A DNA stretch of 55,549 bases from Peptoniphilaceae bacterium (GCA_028723425.1 JAQYEZ010000069.1:1-55549), one strand, 5' to 3'. Shown: positions 1-8,867, numbered from the stretch's first letter. Notes: a model not told the origin generated them from the letters alone. Translations and numbers: made by a program.

Positions 1-24
1 GAGAAAAAAATATCCTATTGTGTC

Positions 25-82
25 CAGCCAATTTAATTGGCTGACGAATCCTTCGAGGATGGGGTTTGGGGCAAAGCCCCAA
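25..82. repeat. Three tandem hairpins in the leader region
   Basis: Three adjacent inverted repeats are visible: CAGCCAATT/AATTGGCTG with a 1-base centre (25-43), ATCCT/AGGAT around TCG (48-60), and TTGGGGC/GCCCCAA around AAA (66-82). They are much richer in G+C than their surroundings. None is followed by a T-run on either strand, so they do not look like simple terminators. The rest of 1-438 is AT-rich; it also holds GCTTGC/GCAAGC around ATG (279-293) and the lutC promoter, and I see no gene in it. Possibilities are an intergenic repeat unit or a structured RNA; I do not recognise a known family. Confidence 0.55.
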
Positions 83-321
83 GGAAAAAACCGGGCTAAT
101 GTTTTGATATTTTTACTGACATTTTAATTTGCGCTTGACACTTAAAAATTAATATAAAAAATTCCGTCAAATAACTTTGATATAGATTGCTATATATGGC
201 TTATATATAGAGTTTAAGAATAGGACCTTAATTTTAAAGCCAATAAAGAATAAATATTTATAAAAAATAAATAATAAGGCTTGCATGGCAAGCAAGCGCA
301 AAATAAAAAATTGAAAAAAAA

Positions 322-350
322 TTGACAAACGTTTTACTTTTTTATATTAT
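322..350 (+). promoter_or_regulatory. Sigma-A type promoter of the lut-men-fix operon
   Basis: A perfect TTGACA (322-327) is followed after 17 bases by TATTAT (345-350). Transcription would begin near 357, about 80 bases before the lutC start codon. It is the only convincing promoter seen ahead of the genes between 439 and 7436. Confidence 0.75.
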
Positions 351-438
351 TGGAGAAAGCACTGTTAGTAATCATACATTAATCATATTTGATTTAATAT
401 TATACTAACTTAATATGCTAAGAAAGGAGATAGAGATA

Positions 439-981
439 ATGTCAGAAACAATTTATGACAAATTCAAAGTTGGTCTTGAGGCTGTCAATGGCTCATGTCT
501 AAGCATTGAAAAGAAAGATTTGGCCGATACTATTTTACAATTATTTAAGGGCCTAGATGTAAGGGATGCTTGTTTAGTAGACAGCGACTTGATGAAGGAG
601 TTAGGAGTTTGTGAATATTTAAGGGAAAATGGTATTGAAATTTATACAGACCATATTAGGCTTCATGCAGAAAAGGCCATAGGTGGCATCAGTGAGGTAG
701 ATCATGGTATAGCAGAGCTTGGCAGTGTAAGTCAAGAATCTGATGATGTAGATAATAGAATAGTTGCAACAATGCCAGAATACTATATAGGGGTAATCAA
801 AGAATCCAACATTTTTGATACCTATGATGATATGTTTGATTATTGGTCTAGTCTTGACCCAATTCCTAATTATGTTGGTTTAATTACAGGACCAAGTAGA
901 ACTGCAGATATTGAATGTGTTAGCACTGTAGGAGTTCATGGACCATTAAAAGTTACAATTATAGTTTTAAAAGATTTATAG
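439..981 (+). CDS. lutC: LutC-like lactate utilization protein (LUD domain)
   Basis: A 180-residue protein of the LUD-domain (LutC/YkgG) family, one of the three parts of the iron-sulfur L-lactate dehydrogenase that oxidises lactate to pyruvate. The C-terminal part carries the family's typical stretch GLITGPSRTADIE. An upstream in-frame ATG at 415 exists, but AAGGAGA at 424-430 sits 8 bases before the ATG at 439, so I use 439. It is the first gene of a tight operon: lutB-lutA follows after 9 bases. The family assignment is good; the exact substrate (lactate rather than another hydroxy acid) is inferred from the neighbours. Confidence 0.85.
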   Translation: MSETIYDKFKVGLEAVNGSCLSIEKKDLADTILQLFKGLDVRDACLVDSDLMKELGVCEYLRENGIEIYTDHIRLHAEKAIGGISEVDHGIAELGSVSQESDDVDNRIVATMPEYYIGVIKESNIFDTYDDMFDYWSSLDPIPNYVGLITGPSRTADIECVSTVGVHGPLKVTIIVLKDL

Positions 982-990
982 GAGAAACAA

Positions 991-3150
991 ATGGCAAATA
1001 CAGAAGAACTTAAATTAGAAATTAACAAGGCTATTGATAATTCTACTTTGGGTAGAACTCTTGGTACATTTTGTAAGACATATCCACAAAAGAGAATTAA
1101 TTCATATGACAATTTAGATTTCAAAGAAATTCAAGAAAAGAACAAAGAAGTAAAAGCCTATGCTGCTAAACATGTTGATGAAATGATTGAAAAATTCACC
1201 CAAAATTGTGAGAAAAGAGGAGGCCATGTTTTTGTAGCAAAAAGTCAAAAAGAGGCTATGGAATGGATTAGAAAGCTAGTAAAAGAAAAAGATATTAAAT
1301 CCATTGTGAAATCAAAATCTATGGCTTCTGAAGAACTTGGATTTAACCATATTTTATCGGATGATGGTGTTGATGTCCAAGAAACAGATTTAGGAGAGTT
1401 TATCATAGCTCTAAGAAAAGATTCTCCAGTACATATGGTTATGCCTGCTTTGCACTTAAATAAAGAGCAAGTGGCAGATTTATTTACAGATTATACAAAA
1501 GAAAAAAATGAGCCTATCATTGCAGAAGAAGTTAAAACTTCTAGAAAGGTAATGAGAGATAAGTTTATAAAGGCTGATATGGGTCTTTCAGGAGCTAACG
1601 TAGCAGTAGCTGAAACTGGAACTGTCTTTACTATGACCAATGAAGGAAATGGTCGTATGGTAGGAACTTTACCTAAGACACACTTATATGTGTTTGGTAT
1701 AGAAAAATTTGTAAATTCAATCTCAGATGCAAGATGGATTTTTAAAGCACTTCCAAGAAATGGTACCGCACAAAAAATGACAACATATTTGTCAATGTAT
1801 ACGGGAGCTTGTGAAGTTGTAAGTGATAAAGAAAATGACACAAAAGAGAAAAAAGATTTTTATTGCGTAATTATTGATGATCCTGGTAGAAGAGAAATTC
1901 TAGCTGATGAAAATTACAGCGAAATTTTTAACTGTATACGTTGTGGAGCCTGCTTAGATGTTTGCCCTGCCTTTGCCTTGGTTGGTGGACATGTATTTGG
2001 TTCAAATGTTTATACAGGTGGTATAGGAACTCTTTTGACTAATTTCTTGGTATCAGAACAAAGGGCTAAAGAAATTCAAGGAATTTGCTTGCAATGTGGT
2101 AGATGTAATGAAGTCTGTGGTGGTGGCTTAGATATTTCTGGCATGATTATGAAACTTAGAGAAGAAGATGTTGAGAAAAATCCAGACGCTGTTAAAAAAT
2201 TTGCCCTTGATGCAGTTACAGATAGAAAATTATTCCATTCCTTGCTTCGTATAGCATCAGTTGCTCAAGATGCCTTTACCAAAGGTCAACCAATGATAAG
2301 ACACTTGCCAATGTTCTTATCTGGCGTTACAAAAGGAAAGAGCCTTCCTGCTATAGCAAAAGTACCTTTTAGGGATATTTTCCCAACTATAGAACAAAAG
2401 GTAGAAAATCCTAAGGGAACAATTGCTTTATTTGCTGGATGTTTACTTGATTTTGTTTATGTTGATACAGCAAGAGCTGTTATAGCTGATTTAAATTCTA
2501 TAGGCTATAAAGTTGAATTTCCTATGGGACAAGCTTGTTGTGGATGTCCTGCTTCAAACATGGGAGATGTAGAAAATGCTAAGAAAGAAGCAGAAATTAA
2601 CATAGAAGCAATGGATGCAGAAAAATATGATTATGTTGTTACTGCTTGTCCATCATGTACCCACCAATTAAGAAGTTATGAGAATTTCTTTGATGATAAG
2701 GATCCAATGAAAGAAAGAGCTCAAGAGATAGGAAGAAAAACTTTTGATTTCTGTAAGCTATTCTATGATTTGGGAGGCTTGACTGATCAAGGTGATGATA
2801 AAGAAATTAAGGTAACTTATCATGATTCTTGCCACTTAAAGAGAACTTTGGGCATCTACCAAGAGCCAAGAGAACTTTTAGCACATACTAAGGGAGTTGA
2901 ACTTGTAGAAATGGCAGATAGTGACCAATGTTGTGGTTTTGGAGGATCATATTCTGTTTTATATCCTGAAATTTCATCAAAAATCTTGGAAAATAAGGTA
3001 AATAATGCAAATGAAACAAAGGCAGATGTATTAGCTATAGATTGTCCTGGATGTATGATGCAAATTAGAGGTGGATTTGACGCTCATGGCGTTGATATGA
3101 AGGTTAAACATACTGCAGAGATAATTGCAGAAAAAAGAGGTCTTATTTAA
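991..3150 (+). CDS. LutB-LutA fusion, iron-sulfur lactate oxidase subunit
   Basis: A 719-residue protein that joins two subunits usually made separately. Residues 1 to about 455 are LutB-like: a LUD domain followed by two ferredoxin clusters, CIRCGACLDVCP (315-326) and CLQCGRCNEVC (366-376). From about residue 460 the protein is LutA-like with two CCG-type cysteine-rich modules, around CCGCP (516) and CCGFGG (647). The summed length matches LutB plus LutA, so this is a clean fusion and not a truncation. Together with LutC it should oxidise lactate to pyruvate and pass electrons to a membrane acceptor; the quinone genes just downstream suggest menaquinone. A heterodisulfide-reductase-like role on another substrate cannot be excluded. 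Confidence 0.87.
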   Translation: MANTEELKLEINKAIDNSTLGRTLGTFCKTYPQKRINSYDNLDFKEIQEKNKEVKAYAAKHVDEMIEKFTQNCEKRGGHVFVAKSQKEAMEWIRKLVKEKDIKSIVKSKSMASEELGFNHILSDDGVDVQETDLGEFIIALRKDSPVHMVMPALHLNKEQVADLFTDYTKEKNEPIIAEEVKTSRKVMRDKFIKADMGLSGANVAVAETGTVFTMTNEGNGRMVGTLPKTHLYVFGIEKFVNSISDARWIFKALPRNGTAQKMTTYLSMYTGACEVVSDKENDTKEKKDFYCVIIDDPGRREILADENYSEIFNCIRCGACLDVCPAFALVGGHVFGSNVYTGGIGTLLTNFLVSEQRAKEIQGICLQCGRCNEVCGGGLDISGMIMKLREEDVEKNPDAVKKFALDAVTDRKLFHSLLRIASVAQDAFTKGQPMIRHLPMFLSGVTKGKSLPAIAKVPFRDIFPTIEQKVENPKGTIALFAGCLLDFVYVDTARAVIADLNSIGYKVEFPMGQACCGCPASNMGDVENAKKEAEINIEAMDAEKYDYVVTACPSCTHQLRSYENFFDDKDPMKERAQEIGRKTFDFCKLFYDLGGLTDQGDDKEIKVTYHDSCHLKRTLGIYQEPRELLAHTKGVELVEMADSDQCCGFGGSYSVLYPEISSKILENKVNNANETKADVLAIDCPGCMMQIRGGFDAHGVDMKVKHTAEIIAEKRGLI

Positions 3151-3152
3151 AA

Positions 3153-4202
3153 ATGCTAGAACTTAATAGTGTAATCAACAAATTTAATAGCTTTGAAATT
3201 AAGTCAAATGAAGATGATTGTATTGAAAATGAGATAAAGATAAATAAGCTTTTGGATAAAATAAAATATAATATCTCAAACATCTTGGATAACAAATTTA
3301 ATAATACAGAAGTTGGAGAAGTAATAGATTATGCTGTTAGTTCTGTAGGAAAAATGATTAGATCAAGGCTACTTATTATGTTTGCATCAAATGCTTACAA
3401 TTTTGAAGACTTGGAAGATGAAGTATGTGAACTTGCTAGTTTGGTTGAACTTATTCATCTTTCTTCTTTGATTCACGATGACATAATAGATGATGCAAAT
3501 TTTAGAAGAAAAAAACTTTCCCTGCAAGCTAAATTTGGCAAAAGTGCCGCTGTCTATGCAGGTGACTTTATCATATCTAGAGTATATATGTATTTAGCCA
3601 AGAATTCTTTAAGAAAAGTTTCTTTAGAATTGACCCAGTCAATAGAGGACATGTGTGCTGGCGAAATTGGACAAAACATGTGCAAATACAAGTCAAACAT
3701 TACTATAGATCAATATATAGACAATATAAAAGGAAAAACTTGTTCTTTATTTAAGACTTCTTGTTTGCTTGGAGCTTCTTTCGCTGATTTTACTGCTAAA
3801 GACCTTAAAAATATTGAACAGTTTGGTATGAATTTCGGTCTTATGTTTCAGCTTATTGATGATTTACTAGATTATACATCAAATTTAAATAAAGCAGGCA
3901 AAGATTGTAGAAAAGATTTTATAGAGGGCATATACACCTATCCTATAATTTGCCTAATAGAAAAAGAATCTTCAAATATTGAATTAAGAAGAATTTTAAT
4001 AAAAAATCAAAATCATCAGTTAGAGGATGAAGATTTTATGAAAGTGGTAAGTCTAGCTAATAAAAGTGGGGCTATTGATTTAACAAAAAAAGAAATAAAA
4101 AGATTAGCTGCTATAAATCAAGAAATTTTAGATAACTTAGCTTGTACTAGTTTTTCTAGATATCTTAGCAAATCTATTTTAAAGAAAATAGAAGTAATAT
4201 GA
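3153..4202 (+). CDS. Polyprenyl (probably heptaprenyl) diphosphate synthase
   Basis: A 349-residue all-helical trans-prenyltransferase. The two aspartate-rich motifs that bind the diphosphates through Mg2+ are clear: DDIIDD at 109-114 and DDLLD at 236-240. It begins 2 bases after the lutB-lutA stop and its last bases overlap the menA start (ATGA), so translation is probably coupled. Placed directly before menA and menG, it most likely makes the isoprenoid tail of menaquinone (HepT/IspB role). Chain length cannot be told from sequence by eye. About 30 extra residues precede the usual family start. Confidence 0.85.
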   Translation: MLELNSVINKFNSFEIKSNEDDCIENEIKINKLLDKIKYNISNILDNKFNNTEVGEVIDYAVSSVGKMIRSRLLIMFASNAYNFEDLEDEVCELASLVELIHLSSLIHDDIIDDANFRRKKLSLQAKFGKSAAVYAGDFIISRVYMYLAKNSLRKVSLELTQSIEDMCAGEIGQNMCKYKSNITIDQYIDNIKGKTCSLFKTSCLLGASFADFTAKDLKNIEQFGMNFGLMFQLIDDLLDYTSNLNKAGKDCRKDFIEGIYTYPIICLIEKESSNIELRRILIKNQNHQLEDEDFMKVVSLANKSGAIDLTKKEIKRLAAINQEILDNLACTSFSRYLSKSILKKIEVI

Positions 4203-5119
4203 ACAAATACAATAATTTATCCCTTAGGGCTTGCTATCAATTAGCAGCACCCCATACTTGGGTTTCATCAATTATACCTGTGGTATTTGCAATTCTTTTA
4301 GCTGATATTTTTGGCTTAGATCTTTTAATATGGCAAAAAATACTATTGACTCTTGCTTGTATATCAATGCAAGCTTCAGTTAATACTTTTAATGACTATT
4401 CCGACTTTGTAAGTGGAGTGGATAGTAGAGATGATAATGTTAAATCAAGTGATTCTACTCTTGTTTTTGGCAATATTAATCCCAAAAGTGCCCTATTTCT
4501 TGCAGTATTTTATTTGTCCTTAGGCCTAGTTTTTGGATTATTATCCTTAAAAGAATACAAGCTTTATCCTATAAGCATAGGAATAGTTGGGGCAATAATT
4601 GTAATTACCTATTCTTGCGGGCCTTTGAAGCTTTCATATTTGCCTTTAGGAGAGCTAGTATCTGGTTTTGTTATGGGTGGTTTAATTCCTTTGGCAGTAT
4701 TAGCTGTTGGAGATGGAAAGATACATTGGAAAGCCTTGCTATATTCAACAAATATAATGATTGGCATAGGGCTTATCATGATGACAAATAATGCCTGTGA
4801 CCTAATAAAAGATAAAAAAGCTTCAAGGAATACACTTGCTGTTAAACTTGGGATAGAAAAAATAAGAAAAATTTATAGGATATTTATAATTTTAGATCTT
4901 GTTTTTCTTATGATTTTCTCAATTAAGTTCATGCAAGTGGAGGGCTTTGTAATAATTTCCTTAACACTATTATTGTATATAGACTTATTAAAGTATCTTT
5001 TAAATTCAAAATTATTGGCAAAAGATAGGATATTGCAGATGAAATCAATATTAAAGTTTAATCTTGTTACAAATGGAGCTTATATTTTAGTTTTAATCTT
5101 AAAGAATTTGGAGCTATAG
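4199..5119 (+). CDS. menA: 1,4-dihydroxy-2-naphthoate polyprenyltransferase
   Basis: A 306-residue multi-spanning membrane protein of the UbiA/MenA family. The substrate-binding aspartate motif appears as NTFNDYSDFVSGVD (63-75 region), and the second conserved motif as NNACDLIKDKKASRNTL. It attaches a polyprenyl tail to 1,4-dihydroxy-2-naphthoate, giving demethylmenaquinone. It overlaps the prenyl synthase by 4 bases and ends immediately before menG. No genes for the earlier men steps (menF, D, H, C, E, B) are in the window, so the head group must be made from genes elsewhere or taken up. Confidence 0.9.
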   Translation: MNKYNNLSLRACYQLAAPHTWVSSIIPVVFAILLADIFGLDLLIWQKILLTLACISMQASVNTFNDYSDFVSGVDSRDDNVKSSDSTLVFGNINPKSALFLAVFYLSLGLVFGLLSLKEYKLYPISIGIVGAIIVITYSCGPLKLSYLPLGELVSGFVMGGLIPLAVLAVGDGKIHWKALLYSTNIMIGIGLIMMTNNACDLIKDKKASRNTLAVKLGIEKIRKIYRIFIILDLVFLMIFSIKFMQVEGFVIISLTLLLYIDLLKYLLNSKLLAKDRILQMKSILKFNLVTNGAYILVLILKNLEL

Positions 5120-5818
5120 ATGGATAAGGCGAAAGAAAGAAAGGTTTTTGAAATTTTTCAGCAGATATCAGCAAGATATGATAGGTCCAACGACAGGATA
5201 AGCCTGGGATTTCAAAAATCATGGAAAAAATATTTAATAAATGATGTTATAAATATGGCAAAGCCAAATTCTAAAATATTGGACTTATGTTCAGGTACAG
5301 GAGATATAGGAATAGCTATAGCAAAAAAAAGATGCGATGTAAATGTAATAGGAGCTGATTTTTCACCAAATATGCTAGGAGAGGCAAGAGAAAAATCAAA
5401 AGATTTAAGTAATATTAGTTTTGCTTTGGAAAATGCCTGTGCTTTATCCTATAAAGATTCTTCTTTTGATATAGTTACCATATCTTTTGGGCTTAGAAAT
5501 ACCAGAGATTATCAAAAAGTACTAGGAGAAATCAAGAGAGTACTGAAAAAAGGCGGATTTATCATATGTTTGGATTCATTTGTGCCTGATAATATAATTG
5601 TTAGACCCTTCTATAAGCTATATTTTAAATATCTTATGCCAGTAATTGGTGGGGGAATAAGCAAGATTAAGGCCTATAGATGGTTATATCAATCGACTAA
5701 AGATTTTTTGAAAAAAAGTGAGCTAATAGACCTATATAAAAAAATTGGCTTTACAAATATTGAGAGTAAAAGCTTGATGTTTGGAGCTTGCCTTCTGATT
5801 AAAGGAAAAAAAGTATAA
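5120..5818 (+). CDS. menG: Demethylmenaquinone methyltransferase
   Basis: A 232-residue class I SAM-dependent methyltransferase of the UbiE/MenG family. The N-terminal stretch with ISARYDRSNDRISLG is the family signature, the SAM-binding loop is LDLCSGTGDIGIAIA, and FGLRNTRDYQKVL is the second family motif. It catalyses the last step of menaquinone synthesis. The start codon directly abuts the menA stop codon, so the two are almost certainly co-translated. The next gene, fixC, follows after 34 bases with its own strong ribosome binding site. Confidence 0.92.
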   Translation: MDKAKERKVFEIFQQISARYDRSNDRISLGFQKSWKKYLINDVINMAKPNSKILDLCSGTGDIGIAIAKKRCDVNVIGADFSPNMLGEAREKSKDLSNISFALENACALSYKDSSFDIVTISFGLRNTRDYQKVLGEIKRVLKKGGFIICLDSFVPDNIIVRPFYKLYFKYLMPVIGGGISKIKAYRWLYQSTKDFLKKSELIDLYKKIGFTNIESKSLMFGACLLIKGKKV

Positions 5819-5852
5819 AATGATTGTTATTTTTGGAAAGGAGATGACATAG

Positions 5853-7151
5853 ATGAGCGAAGATAAATTTGATGCCATTATAGTTGGTGGTGGACTTGCC
5901 GGTATAAGCGCAGCCTTGGTTATGGCTAAGGCAGGCCTAGAAGTTATGCTTATTGAACGTGGAGACTATTGTGGGGCAAAAAATATGACTGGTGGAAGAC
6001 TTTATGGTCATAGTCTTGAAAAGATAATTCCAAATTTTGCCCAAGAAGCACCAGTAGAAAGAATTGTTACTAAGGAAAAAATTTCAATAATGAGCGAAGA
6101 CTCATCATTTGATTTTACTTACAACTCTAAAAAATTGGCCGGAAATAAAGCAGAGGCTTCATATACAGTATTAAGGACTGAATTTGATAAATGGATGGCA
6201 GAAAAAGCAGAAGAGGCTGGAGCAAATGTCATTACTGGAATTTTGGTTGAAGACTTATTAAAAGATGAAAACGGGAAAATCATTGGAGTTATGGCGACAG
6301 GTGAAGAGATATATTCCGATGTTGTAATATTGGCAGATGGGGTAAACTCCTTACTAAGTCAACAAATAGGTCTAAAAGAAGAACTAAAAGCTGACCAAGT
6401 AGCAGTTGGAGCCAAAGAAGTAATCCATATAGATGAAGAAGTATTAAATCAAAGATTTGGTTTAATGGATAATGAAGGCTTATCATGGCTTTCAGTAGGA
6501 GATCCTACAATGGGTGGCTTTGGTGGAGGGCTCTTATATGTAAATAGAGACTCTGTTTCTATAGGAGTTGTTTCAACTTTAAGCGATATAGATCATGCGC
6601 AAATGCCTATATATGAGTTTTTAGATAGATTTAAAAATCATCCTTCAATAGCTCCATATATAGAAGGTGGAACTACAGTAGAATATTCAGCCCACCTAGT
6701 ACCAGAAGCTGGTATACATATGCTACCAAAATTATATGCAGACGGAGTTTTGGTTACAGGAGATGCTGCTGGTTTTTGTATAAACTTAGGCTTTACAGTT
6801 AGAGGAATGGACTTTGCTATAGAATCCGGTAGACTTGCAGCAGAAACAGTGATAAGAGCTAAAGAAAGAGAAGATTTTAGCCAAGAAACTCTTTCATACT
6901 ACAAAGAACTTTTGGATGATAGCTTTATTATGAGAGATTTGGAAGAATTTAAGGGATTTCCTACTTTATTAAGTAGAAGAGAAATATTTGAAGTTATGCC
7001 AGATCTTGTAACAGATATAGCAAATAATACCTTTACAGTTGATGGAAAACCTGGAAAGTCAATGATGATGTATGCCATAAATGCTATTGCTCAAAGAACA
7101 TCTGCATCAAACTTGGTCAATTTTGTAACAACAGTTATGGAGGCGTTTTAG
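5853..7151 (+). CDS. fixC: FixC-type ETF:quinone oxidoreductase flavoprotein
   Basis: A 432-residue FAD protein, close to the usual FixC length. The Rossmann motif IIVGGGLAGISAALVMAKAG lies at the N-terminus, and VTGDAAGFCINLGF near residue 300 is the second FAD-binding region. FixC relatives pass electrons between electron transfer flavoprotein and membrane quinone. AAGGAGATGAC precedes the ATG. FixX follows with no gap, while FixA/FixB partners are not adjacent; the only ETF in the window is etfB-etfA at 10248-12069. Co-location with menA and menG supports menaquinone as the partner. The direction of electron flow is not given by the sequence. Confidence 0.88.
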   Translation: MSEDKFDAIIVGGGLAGISAALVMAKAGLEVMLIERGDYCGAKNMTGGRLYGHSLEKIIPNFAQEAPVERIVTKEKISIMSEDSSFDFTYNSKKLAGNKAEASYTVLRTEFDKWMAEKAEEAGANVITGILVEDLLKDENGKIIGVMATGEEIYSDVVILADGVNSLLSQQIGLKEELKADQVAVGAKEVIHIDEEVLNQRFGLMDNEGLSWLSVGDPTMGGFGGGLLYVNRDSVSIGVVSTLSDIDHAQMPIYEFLDRFKNHPSIAPYIEGGTTVEYSAHLVPEAGIHMLPKLYADGVLVTGDAAGFCINLGFTVRGMDFAIESGRLAAETVIRAKEREDFSQETLSYYKELLDDSFIMRDLEEFKGFPTLLSRREIFEVMPDLVTDIANNTFTVDGKPGKSMMMYAINAIAQRTSASNLVNFVTTVMEAF

Positions 7152-7436
7152 ATGAAAAAATTAACAATCGAAGATAGACTTGGTTTAAATATTTTTCATA
7201 CTGATGAAAAAAATTCACATATAGATGTCGATTTAGATTCAAAAGATGAAGAAGAAATTAATAAGTTGATAAAAGCTTGCCCAGCTGGCTGCTATACTTA
7301 CATAGATGGAAAATTTGGATTTTCTTGGTTGGGTTGCTTAGAATGTGGAACATGTAGAGTTTTATCAAAAGGAAAATTAGTAAAAGATTGGCATCATCCA
7401 CAAGGAGAAGTGGGAGTAAGTTATAGAAAAGGTTAG
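7152..7436 (+). CDS. fixX: FixX-like ferredoxin partner of FixC
   Basis: A 94-residue ferredoxin-like protein of typical FixX length. Visible cysteines are in CPAGCY (C43 and C47) and CLECGTC (C62, C65, C68), matching the FixX/ETF-QO C-terminal cluster. The ATG directly follows the fixC stop codon. It should carry the 4Fe-4S cluster that relays electrons between FixC flavin and quinone. It is the last gene of the run that starts at lutC; no U-tailed terminator is obvious behind it. Confidence 0.9.
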   Translation: MKKLTIEDRLGLNIFHTDEKNSHIDVDLDSKDEEEINKLIKACPAGCYTYIDGKFGFSWLGCLECGTCRVLSKGKLVKDWHHPQGEVGVSYRKG

Positions 7437-7708
7437 AAGCTTTTCAAATAACTAAATATATTTGGGATTATGCAAAAAGCTAGGTTACTTATATAATAAA
7501 TTCTTAAGTTTAAGCTTTTGTATTAAAAACTTATAATTAAAAGAATGATTTGTATAATCCCTTTTCTTTTATTTATAAATACACTATGCTTAATAGTGGT
7601 AATTAGAAAGAAAAATCAAATTATAAAAAACGATTTCATTAAATGAGATATATTAGAAAGACACAAATATTAAAAAAATAAGGATTTTATAGAAAATCAG
7701 GAGGAACT
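7437..7708. other. Intergenic region with inverted repeat before lrgA
   Basis: No gene seen. CACTAT (7582-7587) and ATAGTG (7593-7598) form an inverted repeat with a 5-base centre, and ATTTCAT/ATGAGAT (7633-7649) is a second, imperfect one. Either could be an operator for lrgAB. Several TATAAT-like strings occur but none has a convincing -35 box. Confidence 0.35.
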
Positions 7709-8077
7709 ATGAACTATTTAAGAGAATTTGTGATCCTTTGTATTTGCATATTCTTAGGAGTAATTACAAGAATGCTTATAAATTTCCCGATACCTGAAAC
7801 TGTATATGGTATGATTTACTTATTTATAGCTTTAAAATTTAAGATACTTGCAATTGATGATGTAAAACAAACTTGCGATGGAATTTTACAGAATTTGGCC
7901 ATTTTATTTGTACCAGTTGGTGCAGCCATAATGACTAATTTTGATGTCTTGAGGGGAAAATTTCTTTTATGGATGATACTAATAATCATTGGAACAAGCG
8001 TAACAATGACAATTACAGGTTTAGTTGTACAAGTTTTACAAAATAGAAGCAACAAAAAGGAGCACGGTAATGTTTGA
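7709..8077 (+). CDS. lrgA: LrgA/CidA family membrane protein
   Basis: A 122-residue, four-helix membrane protein of the LrgA/CidA family. The conserved IPETVYGMIYLF-type segment after the first helices and the polar GILQNLAILFVPVGAAIM segment are both present. CAGGAGGAA precedes the start. It overlaps lrgB by 8 bases, the usual arrangement. LrgAB was long described as antiholin-like; work on Bacillus PftAB and Streptococcus LrgAB shows pyruvate transport. Sitting between lactate oxidation genes and butyrate genes, a pyruvate carrier role fits well here, but that is inference. Confidence 0.88.
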   Translation: MNYLREFVILCICIFLGVITRMLINFPIPETVYGMIYLFIALKFKILAIDDVKQTCDGILQNLAILFVPVGAAIMTNFDVLRGKFLLWMILIIIGTSVTMTITGLVVQVLQNRSNKKEHGNV

Positions 8078-8762
8078 TAATCAATATTTCGGCATAATAC
8101 TAACATTTGCAGCTTATGAAATAGGAAAATGGATCAATAGTAAAGTTAAATCTCCAGTATCAAACCCCTTATTAATTGGAATAATTTTGGTAGTTGGATT
8201 CTTAAAAATCACAGGAATTTCTTTTGAAAGCTACAAATTAGGCGGAGACTTTATAGCCTTCTTTATTGCTCCAGCAACAGTAGCTATGGTAATAGATTTA
8301 TATGAAAGCTTAGATGTATTAAAGAAGAATTTCGTTCCTGTAATGTTGGGTATAATAATTGGATCTATAGCATCTATGCTTACAGTTATTATAGTAACAA
8401 AGTTTATGAAGTTTGATAAACAATTAGTAACATCCTTGGTACCTGAGTCAATTACAACTGCTATAGCAGTATCCCTATCAGAAGAATATAAGGGTATTGC
8501 AGCTCTTACGGCTATAACTGTAGTTATTAGAGGAGTTGTAGGCGCTGTTATAGCTCCAACAATTACAAAAATATTTAAGATAAAAGATCCTGTTGCCCAA
8601 GGTGTTGCTATAGGAACTTCTTCCCATGCTGCTGGAACATCAGAGGCAAGAAAAATGGGAAAAATTCAAGGCGCTTTCAGTGGTTTGTCAATAGCTGTAG
8701 CAGGCTTGGTTACAGTATTTTTGATGCCTTTTATGATGATAATTGTTAACCAAATCTTTTAA
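8070..8762 (+). CDS. lrgB: LrgB/CidB family membrane protein
   Basis: A 230-residue membrane protein of the LrgB family with several hydrophobic segments and the conserved region VPESITTAIAVSLSEEY followed by GTSSHAAGTSEARKMG. An in-frame start at 8025 exists, but AAAAAGGAG at 8055-8063 sets the start at 8070, inside the end of lrgA. It forms the partner of LrgA. See lrgA for the proposed pyruvate carrier role. Confidence 0.9.
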   Translation: MFDNQYFGIILTFAAYEIGKWINSKVKSPVSNPLLIGIILVVGFLKITGISFESYKLGGDFIAFFIAPATVAMVIDLYESLDVLKKNFVPVMLGIIIGSIASMLTVIIVTKFMKFDKQLVTSLVPESITTAIAVSLSEEYKGIAALTAITVVIRGVVGAVIAPTITKIFKIKDPVAQGVAIGTSSHAAGTSEARKMGKIQGAFSGLSIAVAGLVTVFLMPFMMIIVNQIF

Positions 8763-8771
8763 ATAATTAAC

Positions 8772-8800
8772 TTGAAAAAATATGAGATAAAGGTTATAAT
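8772..8800 (+). promoter_or_regulatory. Promoter P1 of bcd-etfBA
   Basis: TTGAAA (8772-8777), a 17-base spacer and a perfect TATAAT (8795-8800). Expected transcription start is near 8807, leaving a leader of about 240 bases before bcd. The Rex-like operator at 8805-8822 covers the start point. Confidence 0.75.
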
Positions 8801-8804
8801 AAAT

Positions 8805-8822
8805 GTGTTAGTTATTTAACAA
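8805..8822. promoter_or_regulatory. Rex-like operator upstream of bcd
   Basis: GTGTTAG-TTAT-TTAACAA matches 12 of 14 defined positions of the Firmicute Rex consensus TTGTTAA-N4-TTAACAA, with a perfect right half. It begins 5 bases after the -10 box, where a bound repressor would block transcription. Rex senses the NADH/NAD ratio and represses butyrate genes in clostridia. Confidence 0.65.
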
Positions 8823-8867
8823 ACATAAATATAAAAGTAAGTGCTTAGAAAGTTTTTTTAAAAATGT

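Noticed and set aside
66..82. TTGGGGC/GCCCCAA hairpin as a terminator
   Set aside because: No T-run follows it on either strand; it is followed by GGAAAAAA on the plus strand.
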